A stretch of 64,000 bases of DNA, taken from assembly GCA_024228935.1 (NCBI GenBank), contig JAAESX010000059.1, forward strand, positions 1 through 64,000. Direction: 5' to 3'. This stretch comes from Pseudomonadota bacterium (GTDB lineage Bacteria > Myxococcota_A > UBA796 > CAJQPC01). Below the pieces are notes generated by a model. The model was not told the DNA's origin, made no database searches, and was given only the letters and a program-made list of their open reading frames with translations. Made by a program: the position numbers and the translations under genes. Shown here piece by piece: positions 52,044-59,590 of the stretch (position 1 is the first letter of the stretch; each line of letters starts with the position of its first letter).

Positions 52044-52080
52044 CCGGCTTTCGCCGACAGGATGAGAATCGCCGGGGCCG

Positions 52081-52764
52081 TTGCCCGCGGACGAGACGCG
52101 TGTGTCCGAACGTTCGAATGCGAGCGTTGGGACGGGTGTGGCAGACGACCAGCCAGAGACGGGACTCGCCGACCTGGAGTGCCTCGCCGCCCAGGTGAAT
52201 GCCCTCCATCGTCGGCACGGCCTGACCTTCATGTGCGCGCTCGGCCGCCTGCTGGTCGAGCGCTTCCACGAAGGCAGCTACTTCGAGGCCCGGCGGCGCG
52301 GCCCGAAGTCCACCCCGCTCCGGAAGCTGGCCGAGACGCCCGGCCTGTCGGTCTCCTTCACGACGCTCTGGCTGAGCATCCGCGTGGCCTAGCAGGTCGA
52401 GATGCTCGGCGAGCTGGCGAACGAGCTGACCGTCAGCCACCACCGCGAGCTGCTGCGACTGCCGTCGAACCCGACACGCCGCCGGCTCGCGACCCAGGCG
52501 GTCGAGCGGGCCTGGACCGTGCGAAGACTGCGAGCCGAGGTCTCGAGCCACCAGAACCCGGACGGCGCACCTCGCGGCCGACCGCCACTGCCCGCCGCTG
52601 TGCGACGAGTCCGGGCCCTGGGCCGCCTCGCCGAGGACCTGCCGCCGGTCGAGGGCCTCAGGCCAGACCAGCGCGCTGAGATGCGCGAGACGCTCGACGC
52701 ACAGATCGACACCCTGACGAGACTCCGCGACAGCCTGGAGGACCCATGCCCCGAGCCGAACTGA
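52081..52764 (+). pseudogene. Conserved-looking unknown gene with one in-frame TAG
   Basis: The frame from TTG 52081 (or GTG 52138) reads LECLAAQVNALHRRHGLTF ... FTTLWLSIRVA, stops at TAG 52390-52392, and continues as QVEMLGELANELTVSHHRELLRLPSNP ... LRDSLEDPCPEPN. The text across the stop resembles proteins I recall from myxobacteria with 'vaeQ..lL.e..a..lt.sHhr.Ll.v', so a GAG (Glu) to TAG change fits. About 228 residues if restored. Function unknown; possibly DNA- or phage-related, as the next gene is DUF1353-like. Confidence 0.55.
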
Positions 52765-53138
52765 CGAGCGCCCCCCTTCGCACGGTCCGACTCGAGGACG
52801 GCCGGTGCGAGCTGCTGGAAGACCTGGAGATCCGGATCGACCACCTGATCATCCGGGTCCCGAAGGGAACGCACACAGACTTCAGCTCGGTCCCCCAGGC
52901 CTTCGCCTGGTTCGTCCGCTGGTCCAGGGTCGACGTGGCGGGCGTGGTCCACGACCATCTGTACCAGGTGGGCGGCGACCCCTCCCAGGGGCTCGACCGC
53001 GAGCGAGCGGACTGGCTGTGGGCCATCGTCGCGATGAGCGGCCAGAGCCGCGCGAACGCTGTTCAAGGCTGGGTCGGCTACGTGGCCCTGCGGCTCGCCG
53101 GCAGGCCTGCGTGGAGACGGCTCGCTCGCAGCCGGTGA
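52746..53138 (+). CDS. DUF1353-like protein
   Basis: A 130-residue protein. KGTHTDFSSVPQAFAWFV and VVHDHLYQVGG match the DUF1353 pattern (TDfaSVPr ... HDyly), often found in phages and mobile islands. It overlaps the broken gene before it by 19 bp. The GC content is ordinary. This and the two broken genes upstream may be the remains of an acquired segment. Confidence 0.65.
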   Translation: MPRAELTSAPLRTVRLEDGRCELLEDLEIRIDHLIIRVPKGTHTDFSSVPQAFAWFVRWSRVDVAGVVHDHLYQVGGDPSQGLDRERADWLWAIVAMSGQSRANAVQGWVGYVALRLAGRPAWRRLARSR

Positions 53139-53237
53139 GCCTCGGACGCCACGTCGCCGTTGCGACCTCGCAACACGACCTCAGTCCAGCTGGTACCCCC
53201 AGCGCGCCGCGACACATCTGTTTGGCGCCCCCGAACG

Positions 53238-53774
53238 CTAGACCAGCGGGCTCAACATCCCGAGCACCAGCAGGAACGCCACGGCCCCGCCGAGCACGGT
53301 CTTCATGCCCGTGCCAGCCATGGCCGCGAGCGTGGCCCAGCCAGCCGTCTTGAAGGCTTCCTTGCCCGTGCGCTTCTTGTCCGTCCGGGACAGCTCGGCG
53401 ATGACCGCGCCGATGAAGGTGCCGAGCAGGCCACCGAAGATGGTGCCGATGATCGGGAAGAGCGGCGTGAACGCGAGCGCGCCGCCGATGCCGCCCAGGA
53501 CCGCGCCGATGGCCGTCCGCCGAGTGCCGCCGCCCTTCTTGGCGCCGATGGCCACTGCGCCCAGCTCGAGCGCCTCGCCCCCGGCCGCGATCACGAAGCC
53601 CAGGCCGATGAAGGTCCACGAGAACGTCGTCTCGGTGCCCCACATCGCCGTGTCGCCCATCTCGATGCCCACGGCCACGAGCAGGAGGACCCAGGCGCCG
53701 GGGATGCCGAACGGGATCGTCAGCACGCACGCGACGGCGAGCACGACGAAGCCCAGCATCAGGAGTCCGCTCAA
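53238..53774 (-). CDS. DUF456 family membrane protein
   Basis: A 178-residue protein with about four or five hydrophobic segments (MLGFVVLAVACVLTIPFGIPGAWVLLLVAVGIE; GAVLGGIGGALAFTPLF; IFGGLLGTFIGAVIAEL). The Gly-rich turns and PG motif are those of DUF456. TTG 53774 overlaps the TGA of the PLP-enzyme gene (TTGA), so it is probably coupled; ATG 53759 is an alternative. Function unknown. Confidence 0.75.
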   Translation of the reverse strand: MSGLLMLGFVVLAVACVLTIPFGIPGAWVLLLVAVGIEMGDTAMWGTETTFSWTFIGLGFVIAAGGEALELGAVAIGAKKGGGTRRTAIGAVLGGIGGALAFTPLFPIIGTIFGGLLGTFIGAVIAELSRTDKKRTGKEAFKTAGWATLAAMAGTGMKTVLGGAVAFLLVLGMLSPLV

Positions 53775-54700
53775 GGAAGCTGCGCCGAGCTGAGGCTGTC
53801 GAGGAACATGACCACCTTCCCAGTCTTCGCACCCGCGAGCGCCGCGGCGAGCGTCTTCCCCGTATACGTGGGCTCGACCGCGAGTCCTGCATCCAGGCCC
53901 CTCTCAATCGCGGCGGTGCCTTCTGGGGTGGGCTCGCCGTACCCCGCCCCGAACCAGTCGTGGTGCACCACCAGGCGGCTCGGGTCGACCCGCACCGAGG
54001 GCCCTCCGTTGTCGGCGATCAGCCGCGCAGCCCGCCTGGCGAGCCAGGTGACGACGGTCCCGTTGGCGAACAGCCGGTCCACGACGCGCACCGCATGCAC
54101 CTGGGTCTTCAGACCGGCCATCTCCAGGCCGACCAGCAGGCCCGCGCACGTCCCTCCGCTGCCGAGCGCGACGTAGAGCGCGTCCGGCTCGGGACACTCC
54201 CCGCGTCGGACCTGATCGCCGAGCTCGAGCGCGCCCTCGACCCAGCCCAGCGAGCCGAGCGGCGTGCTGCCCCCGGCCCAGACGAACATCGGCCAGTGAC
54301 CGCGCTCCTTGCGGACCGCTCGCGCTGCGCTGATCGCCAGGAACGGCAGCTCCCACTCGCCCGTCCCGAGCCAGATCGAGCTGGCCTCGCGCTGGAGCAC
54401 CGAGAAGTTCCGCATCACGTGCGGCGTCTCGTGTTGGGGAATGACGAGCGCATGGGTCCGCACCCCATGCGCGTTCCCGTACATCGAGCAAGCCAGCAGG
54501 TGGTGGCTGCCGATGGCGCCCAGCGTCATCAGATCCCCGCCGCGGCGACGCACCTCGGGCAGGAGCCAGCGCAGCTTGCGGACCTTGTTACCGCCGTACA
54601 GCGTGCCCGACCGGTCCTCGCGCTTGACCCAGATCCCCAGCGCCTGCTCGACGGGGGTCGGGAAGGTGCCCAGGTCATCGCGGGGGAGCGTGAGTTCCAC
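53771..54700 (-). CDS. PLP-dependent ACC deaminase / D-cysteine desulfhydrase-type enzyme
   Basis: A 309-residue fold-type II PLP enzyme. GGNKVRKL (36-43) holds the Schiff-base Lys39. GAIGSHHLLACSMYG and ALGSGGTCAGLLVG (phosphate loop) follow, and EPTYTGKTLAAAL is typical of the family. D-cysteine desulfhydrase would release sulfide, ammonia and pyruvate; ACC deaminase and L-cysteate lyase are alternatives. GTG 54700 has its own -10 box inside the tail of the upstream selenoprotein gene. Confidence 0.85.
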   Translation of the reverse strand: MELTLPRDDLGTFPTPVEQALGIWVKREDRSGTLYGGNKVRKLRWLLPEVRRRGGDLMTLGAIGSHHLLACSMYGNAHGVRTHALVIPQHETPHVMRNFSVLQREASSIWLGTGEWELPFLAISAARAVRKERGHWPMFVWAGGSTPLGSLGWVEGALELGDQVRRGECPEPDALYVALGSGGTCAGLLVGLEMAGLKTQVHAVRVVDRLFANGTVVTWLARRAARLIADNGGPSVRVDPSRLVVHHDWFGAGYGEPTPEGTAAIERGLDAGLAVEPTYTGKTLAAALAGAKTGKVVMFLDSLSSAQLP

Positions 54701-54706
54701 GCACCC

Positions 54707-54712
54707 GTCGTA
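54707..54712 (-). promoter_or_regulatory. -10 element of a leaderless promoter
   Basis: TACGAC on the minus strand ends 6 nt before GTG 54700, 2 bp beyond the stop of the selenoprotein gene. Confidence 0.4.
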
Positions 54713-54713
54713 A

Positions 54714-56525
54714 TCACTCCCCGCGGAGCTCCGCTTGGATCACCGCGATCATCTCGTCCGCCTCGTACCGGTTGTTGGCGTAGGCCACGTTGCCGTCGGT
54801 GCCGATCACCCAGTCGTGGGGGTAGGCGCCCGTCGGGAACGACTGCTGGAGGCGGTAGGCGTTCGCCACCTGACCGGTCTCGTCGTAGAGGATCGGCATC
54901 TCGATGTCGAAGGCGTCCCGGAAGTCGCGGACCGCCTGGATGTCCTCGTTGTGGGCGATGGCCCACACCTGCACGCCCTGGCTGGCGTACTCGGCGAAGA
55001 TCTGGTCGTCGATGTCCGAGACCTCGGACGGACAGACCGGTCACCAGGTGGCGAAGTAGGCCAGGACGACGGGCTGGCCCAGGTGGTCGGACAGCGTGTA
55101 CTCGTTGCCATCCAGGTCGGGCAGCGTGAAGTCGATGGCGGCCTCGCCGAGCTTGCTGGGGTTGTCGCCCGCCAGCAGGATGAGCTGCTGCAGCGGCTCG
55201 TCGGCGTCGGCGCTCGCCAGGCAGATCGGCTGATCCAGGTCCCCGCCGGTCCAGGTGAACCGCAGCGTCCCTTCCTCGCCCGGCTCCAGCGTGAGCGAGC
55301 TGGCCTCGACCGTGAGTCCATCGACCTGATCCACGCCCGCCAGCGTCAGGGTGCTGGCTCCCCAGTTCCGGAACGCCGCGGTCGTCTGCCCGCTCGACAG
55401 GTCGAGCTCGCTCCGGCCGATGTCCAGCTCGGGCGAGCCGGGCTCCAGCGTCCAGCTGCTGAGGATGTTCCAGTCTCCGAGCCAGCCCACGTCCCCGACG
55501 TGAGCCACGCTCAGGGCGAACTGCTCGCTGACCTGGTGCCCCGTCGGCGAGGGGCTCGTCGGGTCGCTGACGTCCCACGTCGCAAGGCCCTCGTGGTCCG
55601 CGATCCACAGCACGCTATCGCCCACGCTGATCTGCACGGCGCTTCCGCTGACCGGGATCATCGTCACCAGCTCGGGCGCGGCCGGGTCCGACCGCTCCAG
55701 GACCGCGACACCACGGCTGGCCTGGGCCGCATACATCCAGTCGCCGTCGACCACCGCGTGCAGCACGCCGCCCATGTCGACCGTCGCCTGGACCGCGGGG
55801 GCATCGGGGTCCGCCAGCGAGATGGGGATCAGTCCGGCGTTGTCCGCGGCGTACAGCCACGAGCTGCCATCGCTGGCCAGCTCCCAGGTGTTCTCGCCGA
55901 AGCCGGTGTGCTCGACGTGCGACCAGTCGTCGGTCGAGAAGACCAACAGGCTGCCCCCGCGCTGACTGACGTAGAGCCGCTCGTCCAGGTGCGCCATGCC
56001 CTCGAGCCCGTAGCCCTCGTGCTGGAACACCGACGTCGGGACGGACGGGTCCGAGAAGTCCAGGACCTCGAGGAACGCCTCGCGGTGGGTCGCCGCGACC
56101 AGGTCCTCGCCCACCACCTCGACACGGTGGAAGCGCCCCTGGTTGCTGTTGTCCGGCGGGTAGTGGCCAGGGTTCGTCGGGTTCGCGGGGTCCGAGATGT
56201 CATAGGCGGTGACGCCGCCCTGGCCCGCGCCGTAGATGCGGTCGCCGTCCACCTCGAGGTCGATCAGCTCGACGAACCACGACTGCCCAGGCGTCTCCTG
56301 GGTGAGCCGGATCGAGCCGGTCGGCTGGAGCGGATCCTCGCCCAGCCCGTCGGGCTCGACGCAGTCCCCCGTCAGCTCGACCCACTCGACGGGGACCGAG
56401 TCCTGGCCGGGGTCCGCGCTGGAGTCCACGGGCGAGTCGACCGGCGAGTCGACGGACGAGTCCGCGACATCGTGGGGTCCGTCGTCGCCGTTGCAAGAGA
56501 GAGCGAGCCACAAGAGCGCGCTCAC
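54714..56525 (-). CDS. Selenoprotein lipoprotein: beta-propeller, Ig-like and Sec-redoxin (UPVC)
   Basis: Reading TGA 55041-55043 as selenocysteine gives 603 residues with Sec495. GTG 56525 (MSALLWLALSC, Cys11) overlaps the stop of the paralogue upstream. A Ser/Asp/Val/Pro tether (DSSVDSPVDSPVDSS) leads to an LVIVD-like propeller (about 70-340: VTAYDISDPANP, LEVLDFSDPSVP, LATWDVSDPTSP). An Ig-like domain follows, then a redoxin domain from about 455 (GEAAIDFTLPDLDGNEYTL). Its active site reads YFATW-Sec-PVC, with Cys498, then PSEVSDIDDQIF ... DWVIGTDGNVAYANNRYE. Sec replaces the attacking Cys of TlpA/AhpC-type proteins. A SECIS hairpin follows the UGA. Gene callers would give 542- and 86-residue pieces. 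Likely a surface or periplasmic thiol oxidoreductase or peroxidase. Confidence 0.88.
55014..55029 (-). promoter_or_regulatory. Bacterial SECIS hairpin (selenoprotein 1)
   Basis: On the minus strand the mRNA reads GUCCG-AGGUCU-CGGAC: a perfect 5-bp stem with the loop AGGUCU, starting 11 nt after the UGA. The loop, with its GU pair, equals the loop I recall from E. coli fdhF, and the UGA-to-loop distance (16 nt) is within 1 nt of it. It also encodes residues of the protein (SEVSD). Confidence 0.85.
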
Positions 56526-58372
56526 TTCGCCAGTTCCCTCTCGATGACCTCGATCATCGCGTCGTACTCGTACCGGTTGTTCTCGTACTGGATGGTGCCA
56601 TCCACACCGATGATCCAGTCCTGCGGGTACGCCGCCGTCGGGAACGCGCTCTGCTGGTGGTACTCCCACTGCACGTTCTGGTCGTCGCGCAGGATGGGCA
56701 TCGTCAGGCCGAGCTCGTCGCGGAAGTTCCGCAGCGTCTCCGCGTTCTCACTCGAGATGGCCCAGACCTGGACGCCCTGGTCCTTGTACGCCTGGTAGAT
56801 GCTGAAGTCGATGTCCGAGACCTCGGACGGACAGACCGGTCACCAGGTGGCGAAGTACACCAGCACGACTGGGTGCCCGCTGTACTCCGAGAGCTTGTAG
56901 GTGTTGCCGTCCAGGTCCTCGAGCCTGAAGTCGGGCGCGTCCGTCCCGATGAACTCGTTGTCGTTGGTCAACACTCCGACGTCGAGCGTGGGGCTCGTCG
57001 GGTCGTTGCTGGCGAGACACAGCGTGGTCTCGAGCTCGCCGCCGGCCCCGTACGTCAGCCGCACATCGACCGTCTCTCCGGGCGCGACACTGGTCGAGGA
57101 CACCTCGACGGTGACGTCCGAAGAGCCGATCGTGGCGCCGGCCAGCTCGAGGGTGCCGGCCCCGCGGTTCGTGATAGTCGTCGTGGCCGCGCCGCCGTCG
57201 GGGGACAGCACGATCTGGGTCGAGGGCAGGTCCAGCGCAGGCGCCGTGATGCTCGAGTCGTACGACCAGCCCGACAGGATGTTCCAGTCCCCGACCCAGC
57301 CGAGGCCCGTCGCGGGATCGCTCGTGATGGCGAGCGCGAACTGCTCGGTGACCTCGCGGTGGAGCGGCTTCGGATCGGTCGGGTCCGAGATGTCGAAGAT
57401 CACGACGCCTTCGTGGTCGGAGACCCAGAGCACGTCCTCGTGGACCGCGGTCATCACCGCCGAGCCGCCCGTGCCGACCGTGGCCACCACCGTCGGGGCC
57501 GACGGCGTGCTGCGGTCGAGGACGACGACGCCCTGTCCGCCAGCGGCCACGTACAGCCAGTCGCCGTCGACCGTGACATCCAGCGCGGGCGCATCCAGCC
57601 CCACCGGCGTGCCGATGACCGGCTCGTCCCCGGACAGATCGACCGGGACGACGCCCAGGCTGTTGTCGGCGATGTACGTCCAGCCGTCGACGGCCTTCGA
57701 GAACTCCCAGGGGGCCCCGAGACCCTCGACCCGACCGGTCTCGGCCAGTTGCCCGCTGAAGACCTCGTACGTGAAGATGCCCTCGCCGCGGACAGCGACG
57801 TACAGCACCTCGTCGTGCCAGAGCATGCCCTCGGCCCCACGCATCAGGGTCTCGCCGAGCAACTGGCCGCTCCCGACCTCGGTCAGGTAGATGCCGGACT
57901 CGCGGTTGGTCAGGGCGATGAGGCCGTCGTCGAGCGCCTCGACCTTGTGGTAGCGGGCGAAGTCCCCGTTGTCCGGGACCCAGCCCTGGAACTGCGGATC
58001 CGTCGGGTCCGAGATGTCGAACGGCGCCATGCCGCCCTGCCCGACCACGTGGGCCATGCCGTCGATGATCTCGACATCGAGCGCCTCGAGGAACCGACCG
58101 GAGCCCCCGTCGCCGTCGAGCTTGTACGAGCCCGTCATGGTCAGCGGATCGCTCGCGACATCGGACGGCGCGGTGCAGTCCGCGGGCAGCGTCGTCCACT
58201 CGGCGGGCGGGTCGGTCTCGCCGCCGCTGTCGGAGTCCAGGGGCTCGGTGTCGTCCGAATCGGACGGATCGTCGCCGCCCGAGCCGTCGTTCGGAATGCA
58301 CGTGCCGTCGGCGAGCAACAGCTCACCCTCGTCGCATGAGAATGGATTGCAGGCCAAGGAGAGAAGCAGCAT
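56522..58372 (-). CDS. Second selenoprotein lipoprotein, paralogue of the first (UPVC)
   Basis: Reading TGA 56840-56842 as selenocysteine gives 616 residues with Sec511 and Cys514. ATG 58372 begins MLLLSLAC (Cys8); the ORF upstream of it is shadow sequence. An Asp/Ser tether precedes an LVIVD-type propeller (MAPFDISDPTDP, GVVIFDISDPTDP), an Ig-like domain (TITNRGAGTLELAGATI), and a redoxin domain (GTDAPDFRLEDLDGNTYKL). Its site YFATW-Sec-PVC is followed by PSEVSDIDFSIYQAYKDQG and AYPQDWIIGVDG. About 50 bp around the UGA are identical to the paralogue while flanking codons differ. The downstream copy starts on this gene's stop (GTGA), so both are made from one mRNA. Confidence 0.88.
56813..56828 (-). 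promoter_or_regulatory. Bacterial SECIS hairpin (selenoprotein 2)
   Basis: Identical to the hairpin of the first selenoprotein: a GUCCG/CGGAC stem, loop AGGUCU, 11 nt after UGA 56840-56842. The repeated exact spacing and sequence argue against coincidence. Confidence 0.85.
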
Positions 58373-58463
58373 CAGTCGACGATGCCCAATCCGGCCGCGG
58401 GTTTCACTCCCTAATGCCTGGGACACGTCCTTCCGATCGTCAGGACATCGGAGGAGAACCCCC

Positions 58464-59153
58464 ATGACCATCCTGCTCATGATCGCTTGTGGCGACGCGC
58501 CGCCTGTCGCCCACTCGAGCCTGGCCCCCGCGGCCGGCTCCATCACCATGGCCCCCGTGCCCGAGTTCGACGCCCTGCTGGTCGGGATCGAGTTCGGCGA
58601 GGTCGCCCCCGACGAGATCCGCATGCACTTCGGGGACGAAGAGCCCATCGAGACCGAGGAAGAGGGCAGCGCCGGCGAGGAGGCCCAGGCTGGCCTCGTC
58701 GAGTCCGCGTTCGATGCGCTCGCATCCGTCGGCTCGCGCTTCAAGGCGGCGCCCGAGCAGCCCATCGCTCGCATCCTCGAGCCCGGCGCCAGCCCCACCG
58801 AGGCGCCCATCCCGCAGCTCTCCGACGTGCAGAAGGCCGTCGAGGCGCCCGAGGGTCCGCCCCCGGTCGACTCCGGCCTGTCGATCGAGCAGGTGGTCCG
58901 CCGCTACTCGAGCCAGACCCAGTACTGCCACCACGCGGCGCGTGAGCGGTGGAGCGAGGTCGCCGGCCGCGTCGAGATCGCCTGGACCGTGGTCGAGGGC
59001 CAGGTCCAGGACGTCGAGATCATCGACGACACCACCGGAGACTCCGCGATGGCCTCGTGCGTGGCGCGGAAGGTGAAGTACTGGCGCTTCCCGGCCGACA
59101 CCAACGCCGAGGTCAGCCACCCCTTCGTCTTCGACCAGGCCGACTTCCAGTAG
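58464..59153 (+). CDS. Lipoprotein with AgmX/PglI (TonB-like) C-terminal domain
   Basis: A 229-residue protein starting MTILLMIAC (Cys9), with GGAGGAG upstream of the ATG. An acidic middle precedes a C-terminal domain (about 150-229): VVRRYSSQTQYCHHAARERW, GRVEIAWTVVEGQVQDVEI, SCVARKVKYWRFP. This is the AgmX/PglI pattern, a TonB-C-like fold from gliding-motility proteins of Myxococcus. The two Cys probably pair. It is divergent from the selenoprotein operon, with a gap of 91 bp. Confidence 0.82.
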   Translation: MTILLMIACGDAPPVAHSSLAPAAGSITMAPVPEFDALLVGIEFGEVAPDEIRMHFGDEEPIETEEEGSAGEEAQAGLVESAFDALASVGSRFKAAPEQPIARILEPGASPTEAPIPQLSDVQKAVEAPEGPPPVDSGLSIEQVVRRYSSQTQYCHHAARERWSEVAGRVEIAWTVVEGQVQDVEIIDDTTGDSAMASCVARKVKYWRFPADTNAEVSHPFVFDQADFQ

Positions 59154-59160
59154 GTCCGGT

Positions 59161-59568
59161 TCAGCGGTAGGTGAGCTCGACGTCCAGCTCAGCGGACTCG
59201 AAGCGACCCACCGAGCAGGTCCAGCCGGCGTCGTCCGGCTGGACTCGCACGATCGGGCCCAGGCCGACCGGCACCCAGTGGAAGCCGCCTCCATCGAGCG
59301 GCAACACGACGTGCACGTCGACCAGGCCCTCGCTCGTGAAGTGGTGCACCACGCGGTCGCCGGTCTCGCGGTCCACGCCGTAGAGGCACAGGTCCTCGTA
59401 GCCGTCGATCACCTCGCGGTACTCCAGCCAGGTGCCGTCCAGCACGAGCCGGGCGGTCGCCGTGCCCTCCACCGGCGCGCCGTGCACGGTCCCGGTGATG
59501 CGCCACTCGCCGACCAGGAACGCGAGGTCGCTCAGGAGCTCGGCGGCGCGCTGGGAAGAGATGGGCAC
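59161..59568 (-). CDS. DUF1579-like small protein
   Basis: A 135-residue protein from GTG 59568. LAFLVGEWRITGTVHG and ARLVLDGTWLEYREV fit the DUF1579 pattern (lipocalin-like, 'l.GeW.g.g ... lDGr.l'). No signal peptide. Function unknown. Its promoter shares bases with the divergent cytochrome promoter. Confidence 0.65.
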   Translation of the reverse strand: MPISSQRAAELLSDLAFLVGEWRITGTVHGAPVEGTATARLVLDGTWLEYREVIDGYEDLCLYGVDRETGDRVVHHFTSEGLVDVHVVLPLDGGGFHWVPVGLGPIVRVQPDDAGWTCSVGRFESAELDVELTYR

Positions 59569-59574
59569 GCCCCG

Positions 59575-59580
59575 AGGTTA
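59575..59580 (-). promoter_or_regulatory. -10 element of a leaderless promoter
   Basis: TAACCT on the minus strand ends 6 nt before GTG 59568. It shares the TA with the divergent -10 box at 59579-59584. Confidence 0.5.
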
Positions 59581-59584
59581 CTGT
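59579..59584 (+). promoter_or_regulatory. -10 element of a leaderless promoter
   Basis: TACTGT ends 6 nt before ATG 59591, overlapping the opposite promoter. Confidence 0.5.
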
Positions 59585-59590
59585 CAGCGC

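Noticed and set aside
51600..52392. Pyrrolysine or stop reassignment explaining the in-frame TAG codons
   Set aside because: One of the three stops is TAA, TAG is a normal terminator for many genes here (for example 1837, 8838, 33081), and no pyl gene is seen.
54714..54974. Stand-alone 86-residue ORF at the end of the first selenoprotein
   Set aside because: It is the C-terminal part of the redoxin domain, in frame with the UGA-interrupted gene, and has no start signal of its own.
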